The notes under the pieces are model-generated. The model did not search any database. It was not told the DNA's origin and saw nothing but the letters and a program-made list of their open reading frames with translations. A program made the translations under genes and the position numbers. A stretch of 64,000 nucleotides of DNA from Ophiocordyceps camponoti-saundersi (nom. inval.). Taxonomy: Eukaryota; Ascomycota; Sordariomycetes; Hypocreales; Ophiocordycipitaceae. Below, piece after piece: positions 45,801 through 60,365 of the stretch. Numbering within the stretch: the stretch's first letter is position 1; every line of letters begins with the position of its first letter. The stretch lies in NCBI GenBank assembly GCA_003339415.1, contig PDHQ01000009.1:364208-428207 (forward strand). Reading direction: 5' to 3'.

Positions 45801-48499
45801 ATTATTTTAAAAAACGCCTTAGTTTTTATATAAGTAATTATCGAATAAGTAGCGGAGTCTAAGAGGGTCCGGGGAGGCGCCCCCCTTACTCTAACTCTAT
45901 CGATTAATAATATTTCCTTAGCTATTACGACCGTAGTTTCCTCTCTTTTCTATAGCTTTAAGGGGAGCGGAACTTCTTTAATATAAGCTATAATTATAGC
46001 TAGAGCGCCGGAGAAAACTATTAAAAAATAGGTTCTTAAGTAATATAAATATTAGCTTATAATTTACTTTAATTTTATCGCTACTCCGCTCTAAGTCTAA
46101 GGCTTTAAGGTAATTATAATAAATATTAATTATAAACTCTATAAGTAAAGCTAAGCTTTTATAGTAAAAAAATTACCTAGTAATAATATTATAATAATAT
46201 TCTAAGATATTATTTATAAGTTTTAATTTAATTTAAAATAGCTTTATATTACTTTTAGAAAAAAGGTATATTTAATTAATAAAGATTATACTCTTATTAT
46301 AAAAAGGGTGCTAGCGCGGGCCTTATAATAAGGCGGTAAGGAAGCTTTTTAAAAAAAAAATTAAGTTATCGAATAAAATTTTAATAATATAATTATATAC
46401 GAAAAGATATTATTTAAGGACTTAGCGGAGTTCCCTTATAATTATTATCGATAATATAATAAATACGAATTAAATTTATAATAAAAGTATAATAATATAA
46501 GCGGAGATTTTTAACGTAGAACCTTATAAGCTAAAAGTCTAACTTTAGTAATATTTTAAGTATTATTAGCTTAAATATACCGCTAAATATTATATAATAA
46601 AGCTATAATATAGCTAATACTTCGCCTCTTTATATATAAAAAATAAATTAGCTTACTTTATAATATATAAAAAAAGATTATATTATTACCTTTTTTATTA
46701 GGGGACTTACCTTAAATAAAGTTAATTTTACCTTAAAATAAAAGTAGCGTAAGATTAGGCGAAAAATATTTATATTTCCTAATTTTAAAAATTTATAAAT
46801 TAGAACTCCGTATATACCGCCCCTCCTCCCCCTCTAGCGCTAACCGGAGTTTAATAATAGCTAAGGTAGAAACGCTAAAAAGCGAATATAATAGCTCCGC
46901 CTCTAACCCCCTCTTCGAACTTATCTATAGCTCCGCTATAATAATTAAGCCGCTTTTTAAAACTAGCTATTATAAAATCTATTATAAGCTAGTAAAACTT
47001 TTATATATTCCTTAATCGCGTTAATAAAGCCTTAATTAAACGGATTATTTAAGATATTATAATTAAGCGCGGAGATTTAATTTATAATAACGATAACGCC
47101 TAGGAAAATAAGTAACTATATAAACTCTATACTAAACCTAGACTATACGTACTTTTATTACCGCGGACTCCGCTCCGGAGGAAATATTAGCTTTCTAATT
47201 ACTTATTATTATTAAACTTATCTAAGGTATAGAGTGCTAGGTGCGGACCTAGTCCGGCCCTAAGCTAAGGTAACGCTTAAAGGGAGGGTTTTACTTTAAG
47301 TTTTTTAGTTTTTCCTACTCTTAGAATATATATAAGATAGTTCTAAGCTATATTAAGCATATTAGTATATAAATATTATTATTATTATTACTCTTTACTT
47401 AAAATATATAAAACGTTTTTTACCGCTATTAAATTACTATTTATTAAGGCCTTTTAAATATTATTATATATAACTCTAGTATAAATTTCTTTTTAGATAA
47501 ATTTTATTTTTCTATATAAATTATTAGTTTATTATATAAGGAAATACTTATTAAGGCGTACTAAGTAGTTAGTAAGGTTAAATACTCGCACGTTTCTTTT
47601 TAATATATATATAATATACTTAAGGAAGACTTTAAAAACTAGGCTAATAATAATATAATCCTTTAGCTTACTATAAAATATTTAAATAATATAATAAGGC
47701 CTAATAGCTTTATATTTATACTTTTTATTTTTAGTATATATTTTTATATTTACGGTACCTTGCCCTTATTCTTAGATATTATTATATAAGCGACCGTAAT
47801 TTAAAAAGTAATAAAGGTAATTTAAGAACTTCGTATAAAAAGAGATATTAGCCGCGTACTTACTATACGAAATAAACCTCGCTTATATAAAAACCTTATA
47901 TTTCCCCTTTATTCCTAGGTTATAGTTTAGCGCGAACGCTATAGCTAAATAAGATTATATAAACTTTTAATAATCGAAGGGTAATTTATTTTTATAAACT
48001 TTCCTAATAATCTTACTAAGTTTTATATAATATAAATTAAGCTATATTTTCCGCCTAATAAAGCTTTTATAAAAGAAGCTAATACTTATATAAAGAGATT
48101 TATTATTAAGATTCTGCGTTATAGCTTATAGGGATATAAGGATTTTACTAATTATATAATAGATTTATTTATCTCCCTTACTTTCCTTTTAGAGAAAGAA
48201 ACGAAAAATACTACCCTTATTATATAACTTTATTAAGATAGTATTATTATAACCTCTAGCCTCCTATTCGAAAAATTAAACCGCGCTAAAATTAATAGCT
48301 TTACTATTTAGGATATTTTTATCTTTATATAATATAACTTAGCTAAGTATAGCTAGCTATATATCTTCTATATAAAACTTATATAAGAAATTAAAAATAA
48401 AATTATAAAGCTATATAAGAAGTTATAACTTATTATATAAGGCTACGCTAATACCGATAAAGCTACTATACTTACTTAATTACTTATAATTTTATAAAT

Positions 48500-49523
48500 A
48501 AGCTAGAGGCTAATTTTTACTTTAAGCCCTTCTCTTATATAGTTATATAATATATATAAAAAGCTACGTAATATTACTTAAGCGTATATATAATTATATA
48601 ACCGCTTAATAAGATTAATTTTTATATAATTATTAAAGGAGATATAAGATTACTTCCTAAAAAGTACTATTTTATATATTTATTATCCGCTATATAGAAT
48701 AGTAAAATTAAGTATTTATTAGTTTAAGATATATTATAAGTATTACCGTATAAACTTAAAAATAATAACTTTAATATATAACTTATACTTTCTCTTTATA
48801 CTTACTAGCTTAGATTCCTTTAGCCTTATAAGAATATAAACTAATAATACCCTCTCCTTTATCTCTCCTACCTTCTTAGCTTTTAAAAAAGAATCCCTTA
48901 AGTAATAAAACTTTTATATAAAGCTAAAAATACACCTCTTATATAAGATACTAATCGAATTTAATAGCGGACGAATTTCCCTTAAAGGTAATAGTATTCT
49001 CTTCGTATAGAAAGGATAAGCTAAGGTATTATAAGTTATTAACCTAGCTAAAAAAGACGCTTTATAAGCGTACCTCTCGTAACGCGTATAAGGAGCGTAT
49101 ATCTTATTAATTTACTAGCTTAAAGTAATATATAACCTCTTAGCTACTACTTAAGTTTAGAAACTAATAAAGGAAGACTATAACGCCCTAAATACCTACG
49201 TATAATAGTAGATTAAGAACGCTAACTAGGGACTATATTTTATCCCTCTTAACCTCCCTTATATAAAGCTTTAAATTTTTACCGATAGCTTATTTATAAA
49301 TAATAAAAACTTATCTTTATAAATAAGATTCGTAATTATATTAAGTAAAGAGGTAGCTTATATAAAGAATAAAGTCTCTATTTACGGTAATATTATATAC
49401 TAGTCCTTAACGAAATATAAGAAAGTAACGCGTAGTGTGCTTATAAGTAAATTATATAATATTATATAAGGAATTAATAATAGTATCGCCCTTAATATTA
49501 CGCTTTAAAAGATTATATATAGT
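48500..49523 (+). pseudogene. Copia reverse transcriptase and RNase H remnant, left part
   Basis: Readable in one plus-strand frame apart from RIP-type stops. The active-site region around 48830-48860 reads as TNNTL where fungal copia elements have TDDTL. RNase H words IFTDSLFINNK, KYKKVTRSVL and SKLYNII follow (49265-49475). It ends abruptly at the gypsy target site. Confidence 0.85.
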
Positions 49524-49528
49524 CTCTC

Positions 49529-50132
49529 TAATATGCGCTTATACGTATAATTTACTAGTAGTTATATATACTAAGCTAGCTATTAGATATAATATATAAG
49601 AAAGGGAGACGGGCTAGCTACTAATTATAAGATTATAGAATAGCTACTATAAAAAGTATAAGTATAAGTAAGAGTCTTTTAAGAATTGAAATAGTAACTA
49701 TAAAAGAATCTAAATTACTACCTAAAGGAATACTAAGCTAATTATATAGCTAGGAGCTTAAGGAAGATTTCCTAATATAATCCTAAAAGTATTTACCTAA
49801 GGGGATTTTACGGTGATTTCCGAGTATATTAGTAAAATAAAGATTTCCTAGTGCGCGGTGATTTCCTAATATATAGGGATTTCTTAGTAAAATCCGGAGA
49901 TTTCTAAAGGTATATTTTAATACTAAATCTTACTAAAAATCTTAGTAAAATTCTAAGAGTTATTATAAAGAAATCCTAAGAGGAAATCCTAGTAATTTCC
50001 TAAGCGTAAAGATAATAAAGTTTTTAGGGGAAATCTAAGTAAAATCCTAAAGTAGGAAATCTTAGGAAATCTTAGGGAAATATTATAAGAGGTTAGGCGA
50101 TTTATAAGGGTATTATTATACGTTCTATATTA
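49529..50132 (-). repeat. 3' LTR of the gypsy element
   Basis: 604 bp, rich in short repeated GATTTCC/GGAAATC words. Matches 59113-59716. Confidence 0.92.
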
Positions 50133-53100
50133 ACTCCCTAAGCTAGAAAAGAAATCTAATAGTCTTATTAACTCCTTATTTTACTTTAGAAATTATTATT
50201 ATACTTAAAAGCTTTTCTATATTAACTCTAATAACTATATTTATTTATAGATTAAGAAATATTATTAGGGATCTACGTATAAAGAACTAAATTAATTTAT
50301 ATAAAGTAAGAAAGAAATAAAAAAATAAGATAAGAATAATAAAGGAGAATTATAATATATATTAGATATATATAGAAGAATATATATTACGGTAAAGGGT
50401 ATTATAATATTAAGAAAGAAAAATAGGAATAATAGGGACGTAACGCGATATACGAACTAAAAGAATAAAATAAAGGAAAATATCTTACTATCCTTATTAT
50501 ATAAACTAGCGTTTATAATAATATAAAAGCGAATATAGATAATTTTACCGTAACTAGTATAAGAGATATAGTTTATAGCTTTAAGTATAATATACTTTAT
50601 AAAGATAAAGGCGTCTAAGATATTATAAATAATAGTAAGGTTAATTATATTATAGATAGTTATACTTATTTTTAGGCGTATATTGCGAGCAGTTTATAAT
50701 AAATAAGCTTTATATAGCTAGTTATTATAGCTAATATTCTTTCTCTATTTATAGCGTATAAAGTATAAGATAAATAGTATATAACTAATATTATATTATA
50801 AAAATATTAAAAAACGATACTAAAAGTATATTAATCTATAAGGTTTTTACTTAAGCTTAGTAAATATAATAATCGTTACTTATTAATAGTTAAATAACTT
50901 AGAGATTTATTACTTATTAATAGTTAAATAAATATAAAAACTATTATATATTAATAGTTAAATAGTAGACGCGTGCTTTTAGTATAGAGTATATTATTAA
51001 CGTATTTCTCTACTACGGTTTATACTAGCGTTATATAAAGAGCTAAGAAGTATTTTAGTTTATCGATATATTAATAAAAGGGTCGGCGTTAATAAGTTTA
51101 ATAATCGTAATATATTTAGTATTATTAGAGGGTTTAATTAATTAGCTTATCTAACTATATAGCTTTTTCGTAATATTATTAGGAGCTATTTTAACTAAAT
51201 TTAAGACGCTAAAAACCGGAATATTACTAAAGTTTAAGGTTATTTTATTTCCGATAATATCGCTCTAAGCCGATAAAAATATATAATTAAAAATAATAGC
51301 TAGTAGTAATATAATAATATTTTTACTAAGTAAATATATTTATTTTTTTATATAAACGTATAAGTCCTAATAATTTCTCTTATAAAACTCTAAAATCTTC
51401 CCTAAATTATTAAGCGCGGATTTCTTATTAATAAATATAGTAACCTTATTAATATCGATTAATATATTCTTAAGAGTAGGAGTATTAAGTAAGATAAGTA
51501 TAAGAATAGGGAAATCGATAACTTATTTATTACTAATATTAAATATTTTCGCTATATAACTTAAGCTAAAGGAAATATTATATTTAGCGAGGTACTTATT
51601 AAAATAAATTACTTAGATTAAAGCGATATTTATATTTTAGAATACTAAAGTTTACTTATTATAATATATTATAAAAAAAGTAAGTAAGTATTTAATAACT
51701 TAAATTAAACTATTATAATAAATTATTAAGAAGTTATTATTAGCTTTTTTAATATTTTTAGCTTTTAAAACTTTTTAAAATTAAATAGTAGTTTTAGAAA
51801 TAGTTACGGGAATTACTAATTACTAAAAGGCGGAATAAGTTTATCTATTAGGAGTTCTAAGGACGCTTTATTAAGTAGGAGTAGGAGGAGTAATAAAACG
51901 CCTTACTAAAGATTTACTAAAAATAGGAGTTATTTCCTTAACTTTAATCTCCTTTTTTATAGCTACTAATATTATTCTTTTTATTTTTCTAAAATAGTCG
52001 ATATAAGAGATAATAGCTAAAATCCTCTTAATCTCCTTTAATTCTTCGGAGTCTTAGTAAACTTACTTATTAACTAAGCCCTTAATATAATTTTTTATAA
52101 TTTTTAATAATATATATATACTATAGTAGTTCTTTTTAGGTTAGTTTAATTACGGAAAGATATTTTTTTTAATATTAGTAAGGGAATATAGTAGCGGAGG
52201 GCGGCTATAATTTCGTATTAAGAGGGCTAGTATTTTAAAAGTAAAGCTAGTAATAGAAGAAAATACCGCGGTAGTTTATTAAGTAAAATATTTAAGCGCT
52301 ATAATTTTAGAAACTTTAAGTAAGGAGTTATTAGAGCTAGAGTATTTATTATTTAAAAGCGAGTACTCGGAATTATAATCTTCGTTATTAGGAAGTTATT
52401 CTCCGTTAGCTTATCTTTTTATTTTCCTATTAATATAATAAATATAATTATCTAACTTACTAAATAATAAATTATATCCCTTTTCTCGTAATACTTATTT
52501 CTAAGTAATAAAAGTTATATAGTTATTTAATTTCTAGTTATTAAATTTATAGGTAAGTAATTTAAATAAATATTAGAATTTAGCAAGGTTTCTAAATAGC
52601 TAAATAGCTTTTTTAAAGCTTTTAAATATAAGAGTTAGGGGAGTGCGAATTAGCTATTTATAAAATAGCTTACGGTATATCTTATTACGAGAACGATAAA
52701 GATCGCTATAAGGAGGATTAATTTTAAGTATAAAAAAAAGAAAATAATATAATAATAACGAAAAGAATTAAAAAATAAAAAAGAATAATTATAAAAAGAA
52801 TAGATATAATATATTAGAAAAATATAATAAAGATATAAAATACCGAGGGGGATAATAAAGGATAAATAAAAAAAAGAAGAGGTAAGAGAGAAAAGGTAAG
52901 AAAATAAAGGGAAATCTAGTATAAACGGTAACGCGTTAAGTTTATTATTTCCTAGAGATTTTACGCGTTTATTACTAAGTAACTTATTTACCTTATTTTA
53001 ATAGCCGGTACTTTTTAAAAGTATTTATATATTTTTTCTTAGTAATATCTAGCCGGGCTTCTAACTTATCCTTTTCTTTCTTAAATTTTTCGATTATCTT

Positions 53101-53299
53101 TTTTTATTAGAAATCCTTTTCGGCTACCTATTAATTATTATTATTTAGGTATCCTTTCTAATATATAAGATACTTTATTTAAGTAGCACCTTATCCTTTT
53201 TTAACTTTTCTCCTATTAAGGATTCGTTTAATCTTATAATTATTAGTATTAAGCTTAGGGCTAAGTTATTCTCTTAAAGCGTTAGCTAATCGGAGTTAT

Positions 53300-53540
53300 A
53301 TAACTAATATAATAAAATAAATATTTATAAAATTATTAAAATCTAGTTAATAAGCTAAATAGCTAATTTATTTAATTACGCGGAAAAGCTTAGTTTACTA
53401 TTCCGAAAGCTTTACTATTTATCTATTAGGAATAAAATATCCTTTCCTAAGTTTTAGCTAAACTTAATCGCCAGGCTTAAACTTAAGCTTTTAATATTTC
53501 TTATTATAATATTATTTTATTATAGCTTAGGCGTAAGTAA
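53300..53540 (-). pseudogene. Gypsy integrase C-terminal remnant
   Basis: Minus-strand frame reads KLKFKPGD, LRKGYFIPNR, KLSE and an AY.LDF stretch, the GPF/Y-type module of Ty3/gypsy integrases, with stops from RIP. Confidence 0.8.
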
Positions 53541-55299
53541 TAAAGATAATTACCTTATCTTTTAATATTTCCTAGGATTTAGGAGAAGCTTAATCGCTTA
53601 GATAATAGAGATTATTATCTATTTAGAATCTAGTAAATAACTTACTTAGCGTAGTTTTAATAACTAAGGAGAAAAAGTTATTAAAAGAAAACTAAAAAGC
53701 TAGTAAGGTATTAATTTATTACTTTATTAGGAAATTAGTAGCGAAAAATCTAAGAGTAATTTCGATAATTTAGTTTTATTTTTTAAATAAATTATTAATT
53801 TAGGGGTAATATATAATTAATATTAGAAGTTTAATATTAAAAGTAAATTATAAAGTCCTTTAAAGCTTAGATATAAATTTTAAATCCTAATTAAAAATAA
53901 TTTATTTTAGAAATTTTTAATTATAATAGGTAAGCTTATAATATAGCCGCTAAGCTTATTTTTTAATAATAAAATAATTATATTTAGGGGTTAAAATATA
54001 TATTTTAAGAACTTATCGGTAATAGTAAGGAAGGTATTATAAAACTTTCTTTTAAGTTTAAACTAAGGTAAGTTTTCCGAAAAAACTAAAAAGAGTTTAG
54101 TAATAAAATTTATTATAATTATATAAAAGGGAATTACTAAGAAATAAATTAAAACTATTTCCTTAAAAAGAGGCTATTTATTAGTTTAATTATATTTATA
54201 AGTATTATATTTATTTATAAAATTATTAATTTTTTTCTTTAATTAGAAAATAATAAAATTAAAGGAGAGTTTAGCTTATATATATCTTTAACTAGTATAA
54301 AATTTATAAAAATAATACTTAGAAATAATTTCTTTAGTATAATTTTCGGGAATATAAAGTTATTATTAACTATTAATATTTTTAAAATATAATAAGCTAT
54401 TTACTTAGATAAAAGGGAGTTTTTCCTAAAAGTTTTTATCTTTAAGTTACTTTAAGATTTTAAATTATTATATATTAAGGAGATATTTTTTAGAAATCTT
54501 ATATTAGAAAGCGTTATTAAAAATAGCTTTTAAGGAAATAAGTACGTAGTTTTAGTTAATATAATCCTCTTAAATATCCTTAAGTTCTCCTTATCCTTTT
54601 TCTAAGATTATTTTTAAAAAGAGGCGTAAGAGAGAGTTTATGAGAATATTAAAAATACCTAAGATATATTTAACTTTAAGAAAATATTAACTTAAAAACT
54701 AAAAAATAAAAGTAAAATAATTATTACTTTTTATATTAATAGTAAAAAAAGAGGTTTATTTTATAATTACTAAAATTATAATATAATTTATAAAAATTAT
54801 AATTTTTAGTTTCTAAGTTTTAATTAAATAAGTTTAAAGTTTATAATAAGCTTATATTAAGTAGAAAATTTTAAGTTTAGTTAGCTTATATTTAGTTTTA
54901 GCTAATTTAAAAATATAACTAAGATAGTAGATAAGTTTAATAAATTACTAAAATAAAGCTAAAAATAGTTTCTAGGATTTTTTATTATTAATATAGAAAA
55001 GATAAGCTATAAAACTATTCTCTTAGGAGGTATCGATTTATAAAAAAAATTAATAATTAGGAAAGAACTAACTAAGAGTAGCGTTATTATAAAAGGTATT
55101 AGTAATATTATTAAAATAGTTAGTTTTTTTCTTCGTTAGGATAATCTTAAATTAAGAGGTAAAGGTATTTTTTTTTAATTTAATAATAGGTATTTTATTT
55201 TCCTATTTTTCTTAAAATATTACCGTTTTATATTTTTAAAAAAAGTTAATTTATTATATAAAATAAAGAATAAGATATCTTATTTATTTAATTAATTTA

Positions 55300-55620
55300 A
55301 TCTATTACTTAAAACGTTATAAAATATTAAGAAACTTAATATTTCGTAAAGCTTTTACCTAAGATTAAGTATTTATTAGTACGAATTTATTAACGTAATA
55401 CTTTAATATTTTTATAAATAAGTAATAAAGAAATAATATAAAAGCGGAGAGGGAAAGATTTATATTAACGAAAAGATTAAATATAGTAAATAGATACTTA
55501 ATATAATCTTCTAAAAAGTTAAAAAAGATTATTATATCGTTAATATATTTAGTAACGTATATTTTATATAGTTAGAGAATATAATTAACGAATCTTTATA
55601 TATAAGTAGGCGAATTTTTA
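55300..55620 (-). pseudogene. Gypsy reverse transcriptase remnant
   Basis: Minus strand reads YINDIIIFFNFLEDYIKYL, then LSLSAF and YVNKF, the YIDD box and following region of gypsy RT. The first catalytic Asp is changed to Asn, as RIP would do to GAC. Confidence 0.85.
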
Positions 55621-58600
55621 TATCTTATAAAAATAATTATAGCCCTCTTTAATTTATAATAAGAAGTAATCGTAAACCGCTTTTAGTAATTTAGATAAAC
55701 GAGAAACTAATAGAAGAAGCTTTAAGTATTAATAGTAAAAATAACCTTTTTACCTACTAATTTATAAATTATATCTTAAAAGAGAGGTATTAGATATATA
55801 TTAAGAATAGCTATATTATTTAAAGCTTATAAATTATTAATAATATATAGTTTACTTTTTCTCTAAATAATAAAATATAAACTAATAAAAAGTAAAGCTT
55901 TAAGCGCCTATTTTATTTTACCTTATAAATATATATTATTATACTTTTTATTAAGGAAATCCTAATTAGGTTTATTTAGTAAATAAGGGTATAAACTAAG
56001 TTTCTTTTTATACTAATTATTAACGAGGGGGATTTTTAAATATTACTTAAGGGGCAGATTAATTAGTTTAATATCTTCTTAGAGTTTCGGAAAGGAATCG
56101 TAAAGTTATTTTACTTTTCCGGATAATTAAGGATTTAGTATATAGATTTTAACGCTATATTCTCCTTTAATCTCCGGGATATTAGGTATCTTAAAAATAC
56201 CTAACTAATAAAGTTAACTTAAATCTAAGATATTAATAAAAGGTAAGTCGGTATTAGTTTCGTTAGATAATATTATTTAGTTTAAAAGAGAATCTAGCGT
56301 TAAATATTTATTAGAGTTATCTAAAGAGTTTTTCTTAGTAATTTATTAAGGGATTATAAAAGAAAATTAATCGTTAAAATTTAATATAATACTAACCTTT
56401 TCTTTTTATTTAAAAGAGATTAGTTTATTACTTAAGTTAAAAATAATTAAATAAAAATAGTTATAAATAATAAAACTTAAGAGGAAATAAAAGTTAGGGA
56501 AAAAGATAAGGTTACGATTTTTAGAAAAATCTCTAATTAATATTAGAATTATACCTATTAAAAAAGGAGGGATTATTATTATTAAAGTAGCTATTATATA
56601 TTTATAAATAGCTAATCTTTTATAAATAAAATAGTATTCGATATATATTCCTCCGTAAAGTTAAATTTAAAGCTTTTATTAAGAGTTAAGAATATCGATT
56701 TTATAAAGGATTAAGAATTCTTATCTTAATAAAACTCCGGTAAGAAGATATTTAATAACTTAAGCGCTAGCTTTAAACTTATTAACGTAAAACTTACCGT
56801 TAATTTTATTAATAATATATAAAGTAAAAGTAGCCTAATTATAAGTTAAGGCTAATTCGATATTATTTAAGCTACGAACTATTATTAGATTATAGTTAAT
56901 ATTATTAAACTTATTAAGTAAGTCCTTTCTAATAAGGGATTTATTTACTTTAATATCGATATATATTTTTATAATATTAGATAGTTTATTTTTACTAAAT
57001 ATTAAAATCTTTATATAAGAAAAATAAGAAACTTATTTTAAAAGAAAATTAGTTATTTAAAAAGTAGCTTCGATAATAAAAAAGTTTTTAAGAAAAAAGT
57101 CTCTAATAATATTAAGAGGTTTTATCTTATATTTCTTAAAATCCGAAATAAGATAATATAAGTTATCAGCTAGTTACTTATCTTTTTTAGCTTTAGATAA
57201 TTTAGATAAGTTAGTTTTATTATCTAAATTATATTTAGAGATATTAAGGATTATATTATATATCTTAAAAAAGATTATAAAGACTTTATTAGTATTAGGA
57301 TCTTATTTAGTAAGTTTATAAATAAGATTAATAAAGATAAGATTACTTTTTAAGCTTTCTTTATTTTTTTTAAAAAAGGCTATTTTATTTTTATTTTAAA
57401 CTTAATATTCTTATCGAAAGGTTTTTAAGTATTATCTATTAGCTTTTTAGGGAAGTTATTTAGTTTATAATCTAGTTAGCGGTCCGGATTTTATAAGGAT
57501 TTCTCCTTAAAATTATTTACCTTATATTTACGTTAAGGTAACTTACCTAAAGCTATATACTAAGTAGCGTTATTTTATAAATTACTTTAAGTTTTTTTAG
57601 TTAGCTTAGTTTAAAAGTTCGGAATAAATTATTTATATTTATATATTTAGTTATTTAAGGTATCTTCGCTAGTTAGCTATTAGAAAGTTTCTTAAAGTAA
57701 GATATTAAGTTAAAAGAAGATAATTATTAGTATAAATTATTTAGGATAAAAAGCTACTTAAGCTATTTTTTTTATTTTAGATACTTATAATCGGAAATCC
57801 TTTTTAGCGAGTATATTTTAAAATATAAAGCTTTATTTTTATATAGTAAAAGCGGTAATATTAAGTTAAATAGTAAACTTTTTCTAAAAAGCTTTTACTT
57901 ATTTTTAGATTTTTAGACTAGGAAAAGTAAGTTTTAATCTAATTTAGAGGTTTAAATCTTTAGAATATTATTCTATAATATACCCCTTAAGAAAAAAGGG
58001 AATAAATTATATAAGTTTATCTACGTAATCCTCGCTTTAAGCGGTAACTTATTTTAAAGCGTTTATAAATTAGTTAATACTCCGGTAAATAATAGTTTAA
58101 TTAGTTTCTTTAATTTAATTGAAAATAATATTAAAAATACTAATAAGCTTAAACTATCTAATATTTTTAGCTTATAACTTAACTTATTATCTAAATAGTT
58201 TTTATAATTTTAATTAATTATATAATTATAAATTATTATCTAAGTTAATATATTTAAGGTAATTTAGGTTTTAAGGTATAATATTATAGGAGTAAAATAT
58301 ATTATTAACTATCTATATTATTCTTTCCTTTTCCGCGGAAAGTAAAGGAGGTTTTTCGGAATTAAATAATATTATAAAAAGATTTAGAAAATATTACCTT
58401 ATTAAGGTATTTTTTCTTAAGGTAGATAGTTTTTTTTTTAGAGAGGATTTTTATAGCGTAAAAGTTTTCTTACCTTTACCCTAAGAGGAGGTTTCCTCCT
58501 TACCTTCTTCCTAAAAGGGGATTTTAATATTTTCCTTACTTTCTATTAGTAAAGTAAGCTACTTACTTTTTCCTTTAGTATTATTTATAATTTAAAGGTA

Positions 58601-59112
58601 TTTTTAAATAAAGGGTAGCTAATTTTCTAAGGGAATTTTAAATAAGTAAGGGATACTATTAAATATATATTTTAGTTAATTTACTTATTTAAATAGTTAA
58701 TTATAGTTTATTATAATATTTAGATTAGTTAGAAAAAGTTCGATTATAGCTAGTAACTTAGTTTTTTAGAGATTATCTTAATATAATAAGTATTTTTAAA
58801 CTAGCCTTATTTCCCTATATTATAAAAAAGGAAATTTACCTTAGAAAAGGTAAGGTTTCTTTACTATTTTATAAGTATTAAAAATATAAGCTTCTTTTTT
58901 CCTAGCTATAACTTTTTCCTTAATTACCTTAAAAAGTTTAGGGGTAAAGAAATAGTATATAGCTAAAGTTAAGTAATAAATATAGTAAAGCTTTCTTCTA
59001 AGCTAAAAATTTATACTTATAAAGTTTTATTAGTAAAAAACGTTTTAGGTCTAACTTATTACTTTAATAGCTAAAAATTAATAAGTTAGTAAAATATAGA
59101 ATTATTATTAGT

Positions 59113-59716
59113 TAATATACGCTTATATATATAATCTATTAATAGTTATATATATTAAGCTAGCTACTAAATATAATATATAAGAAAAGGAGATAAGCTA
59201 GCTACTAATTATAAGATTATAAAATAGCTATTATAAAAAGTATAAATATAAGTAAAAGTTTTTTAAAAATTAAAATAATAACTATAAAAGAATCTAAATT
59301 ATTATTTAAAAGAATATTAGGCTAATTATATAGCTAAGAGCTTAAGAAAGATTTCTTAATATAATCCTAAAAGTATTTACCTAAAGGGATTTTATAGTGA
59401 TTTCCGAGTATATTAGTAAAATAGAGATTTCCTAGTATACGGTAATTTCTTAATATACGGGGATTTCCTAGTAAAATCCGGAGATTTCTAAAAGTATATT
59501 TTAATACTAAATCTTATTAGAAATCTTAGTAAAATCCTAAGAGTTATTATAGAGAAATCCTAAGAGGAAATCTTAGTAATTTCCTAAGCGTAAAGGTAAT
59601 AAAGTTTTTAGGGGAAATCCGAGTAAAATTCTAAGGCGGGAAATCCTAGGAAATCTTAGGGAAATATTATAAGAGGTTAGGCAATTTATAAGGGTATTAT
59701 TACACGTCCCGTATTA
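59113..59716 (-). repeat. 5' LTR of the gypsy element
   Basis: 604 bp, pair of 49529-50132. Keeps slightly more CA/TG (for example TTACACG) than its partner. Confidence 0.92.
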
Positions 59717-59721
59717 CTCTC

Positions 59722-60015
59722 CTTACTAAAGATCCTTTTTATACTTTATATAAATTTATACTCCTTTTATAACTACTTAGTTAAGCTTAGTAATATAAGA
59801 GAGAAGAGGCTTATAATCGATATTATAACTTTATACGAATTATATAAAAAAAAGGAAATTACTAAGATATTTTAAATTAATAGTAAAAATAACTTAATAA
59901 ACGCTATAATAAAGAAAGGCCCGAACGACGCTTTTATATAACTAGTTATAATAAATAAAATTACGATTAAGATAGAAGTAGTTATTAAAAAACTCGCGCT
60001 ACTACCGCCGCCCCC
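59722..60015 (+). pseudogene. Copia RNase H remnant, right part
   Basis: Continues the copia domain after the gypsy insertion: KRLIIDIITLYELY, KEITKIF, then KKGPNDAFI, as in the RNase H C-terminus of fungal copia elements. Confidence 0.85.
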
Positions 60016-60122
60016 TAAGCTTATAAATTTAATATTATATAAAAAGAATAAAATAGCTACTACCTTTTACTTTATATTAATTAATAATAGCGAGAATAAA
60101 CTGCTAGCGATACGATAAGTTC

Positions 60123-60123
<1 letters not shown>

Positions 60124-60179
<56 letters not shown>

Positions 60180-60180
60180 T
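60124..60180. repeat. (TTA)n microsatellite
   Basis: About 19 TTA units, followed by imperfect TTA/CTT-rich sequence to about 60365. It lies between the copia RNase H end and the right copia LTR. Confidence 0.9.
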
Positions 60181-60365
60181 TTATTATCCTCTTCTTTTTT
60201 ATTAAAGTTATTATCTAACTTATCCTCCTCCTCCCTAGCCCCCTTTTCTTCCTCCTTATTATTATTATCCTTATTATCGTTTTCTTTATCTTCGTTTTTA
60301 TTCTTATCCTTATTATCTTTATTATTATCCTCTTCCTTATTTTTATTTTTATCCTTATTATCGTA

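Larger units (their letters stand above)
49529..59716 (-). mobile_element. Ty3/gypsy LTR retrotransposon, RIP-inactivated, inserted in copia
   Basis: 10,188 bp with LTRs of exactly 604 bp at both ends and a perfect five-base target duplication CTCTC (49524-49528 and 59717-59721). Ends read TAATA...TATTA, i.e. TG...CA before RIP. The minus strand shows a reverse transcriptase with YINDIIIF (YIDD with D changed to N) near 55525-55560. Near 53400-53530 is an integrase C-terminal tail with KFKPGD and GYFIPNR words. The order RT then integrase on the minus strand is the gypsy order. About 3 kb lie between the integrase end and the 3' LTR. Confidence 0.92.
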
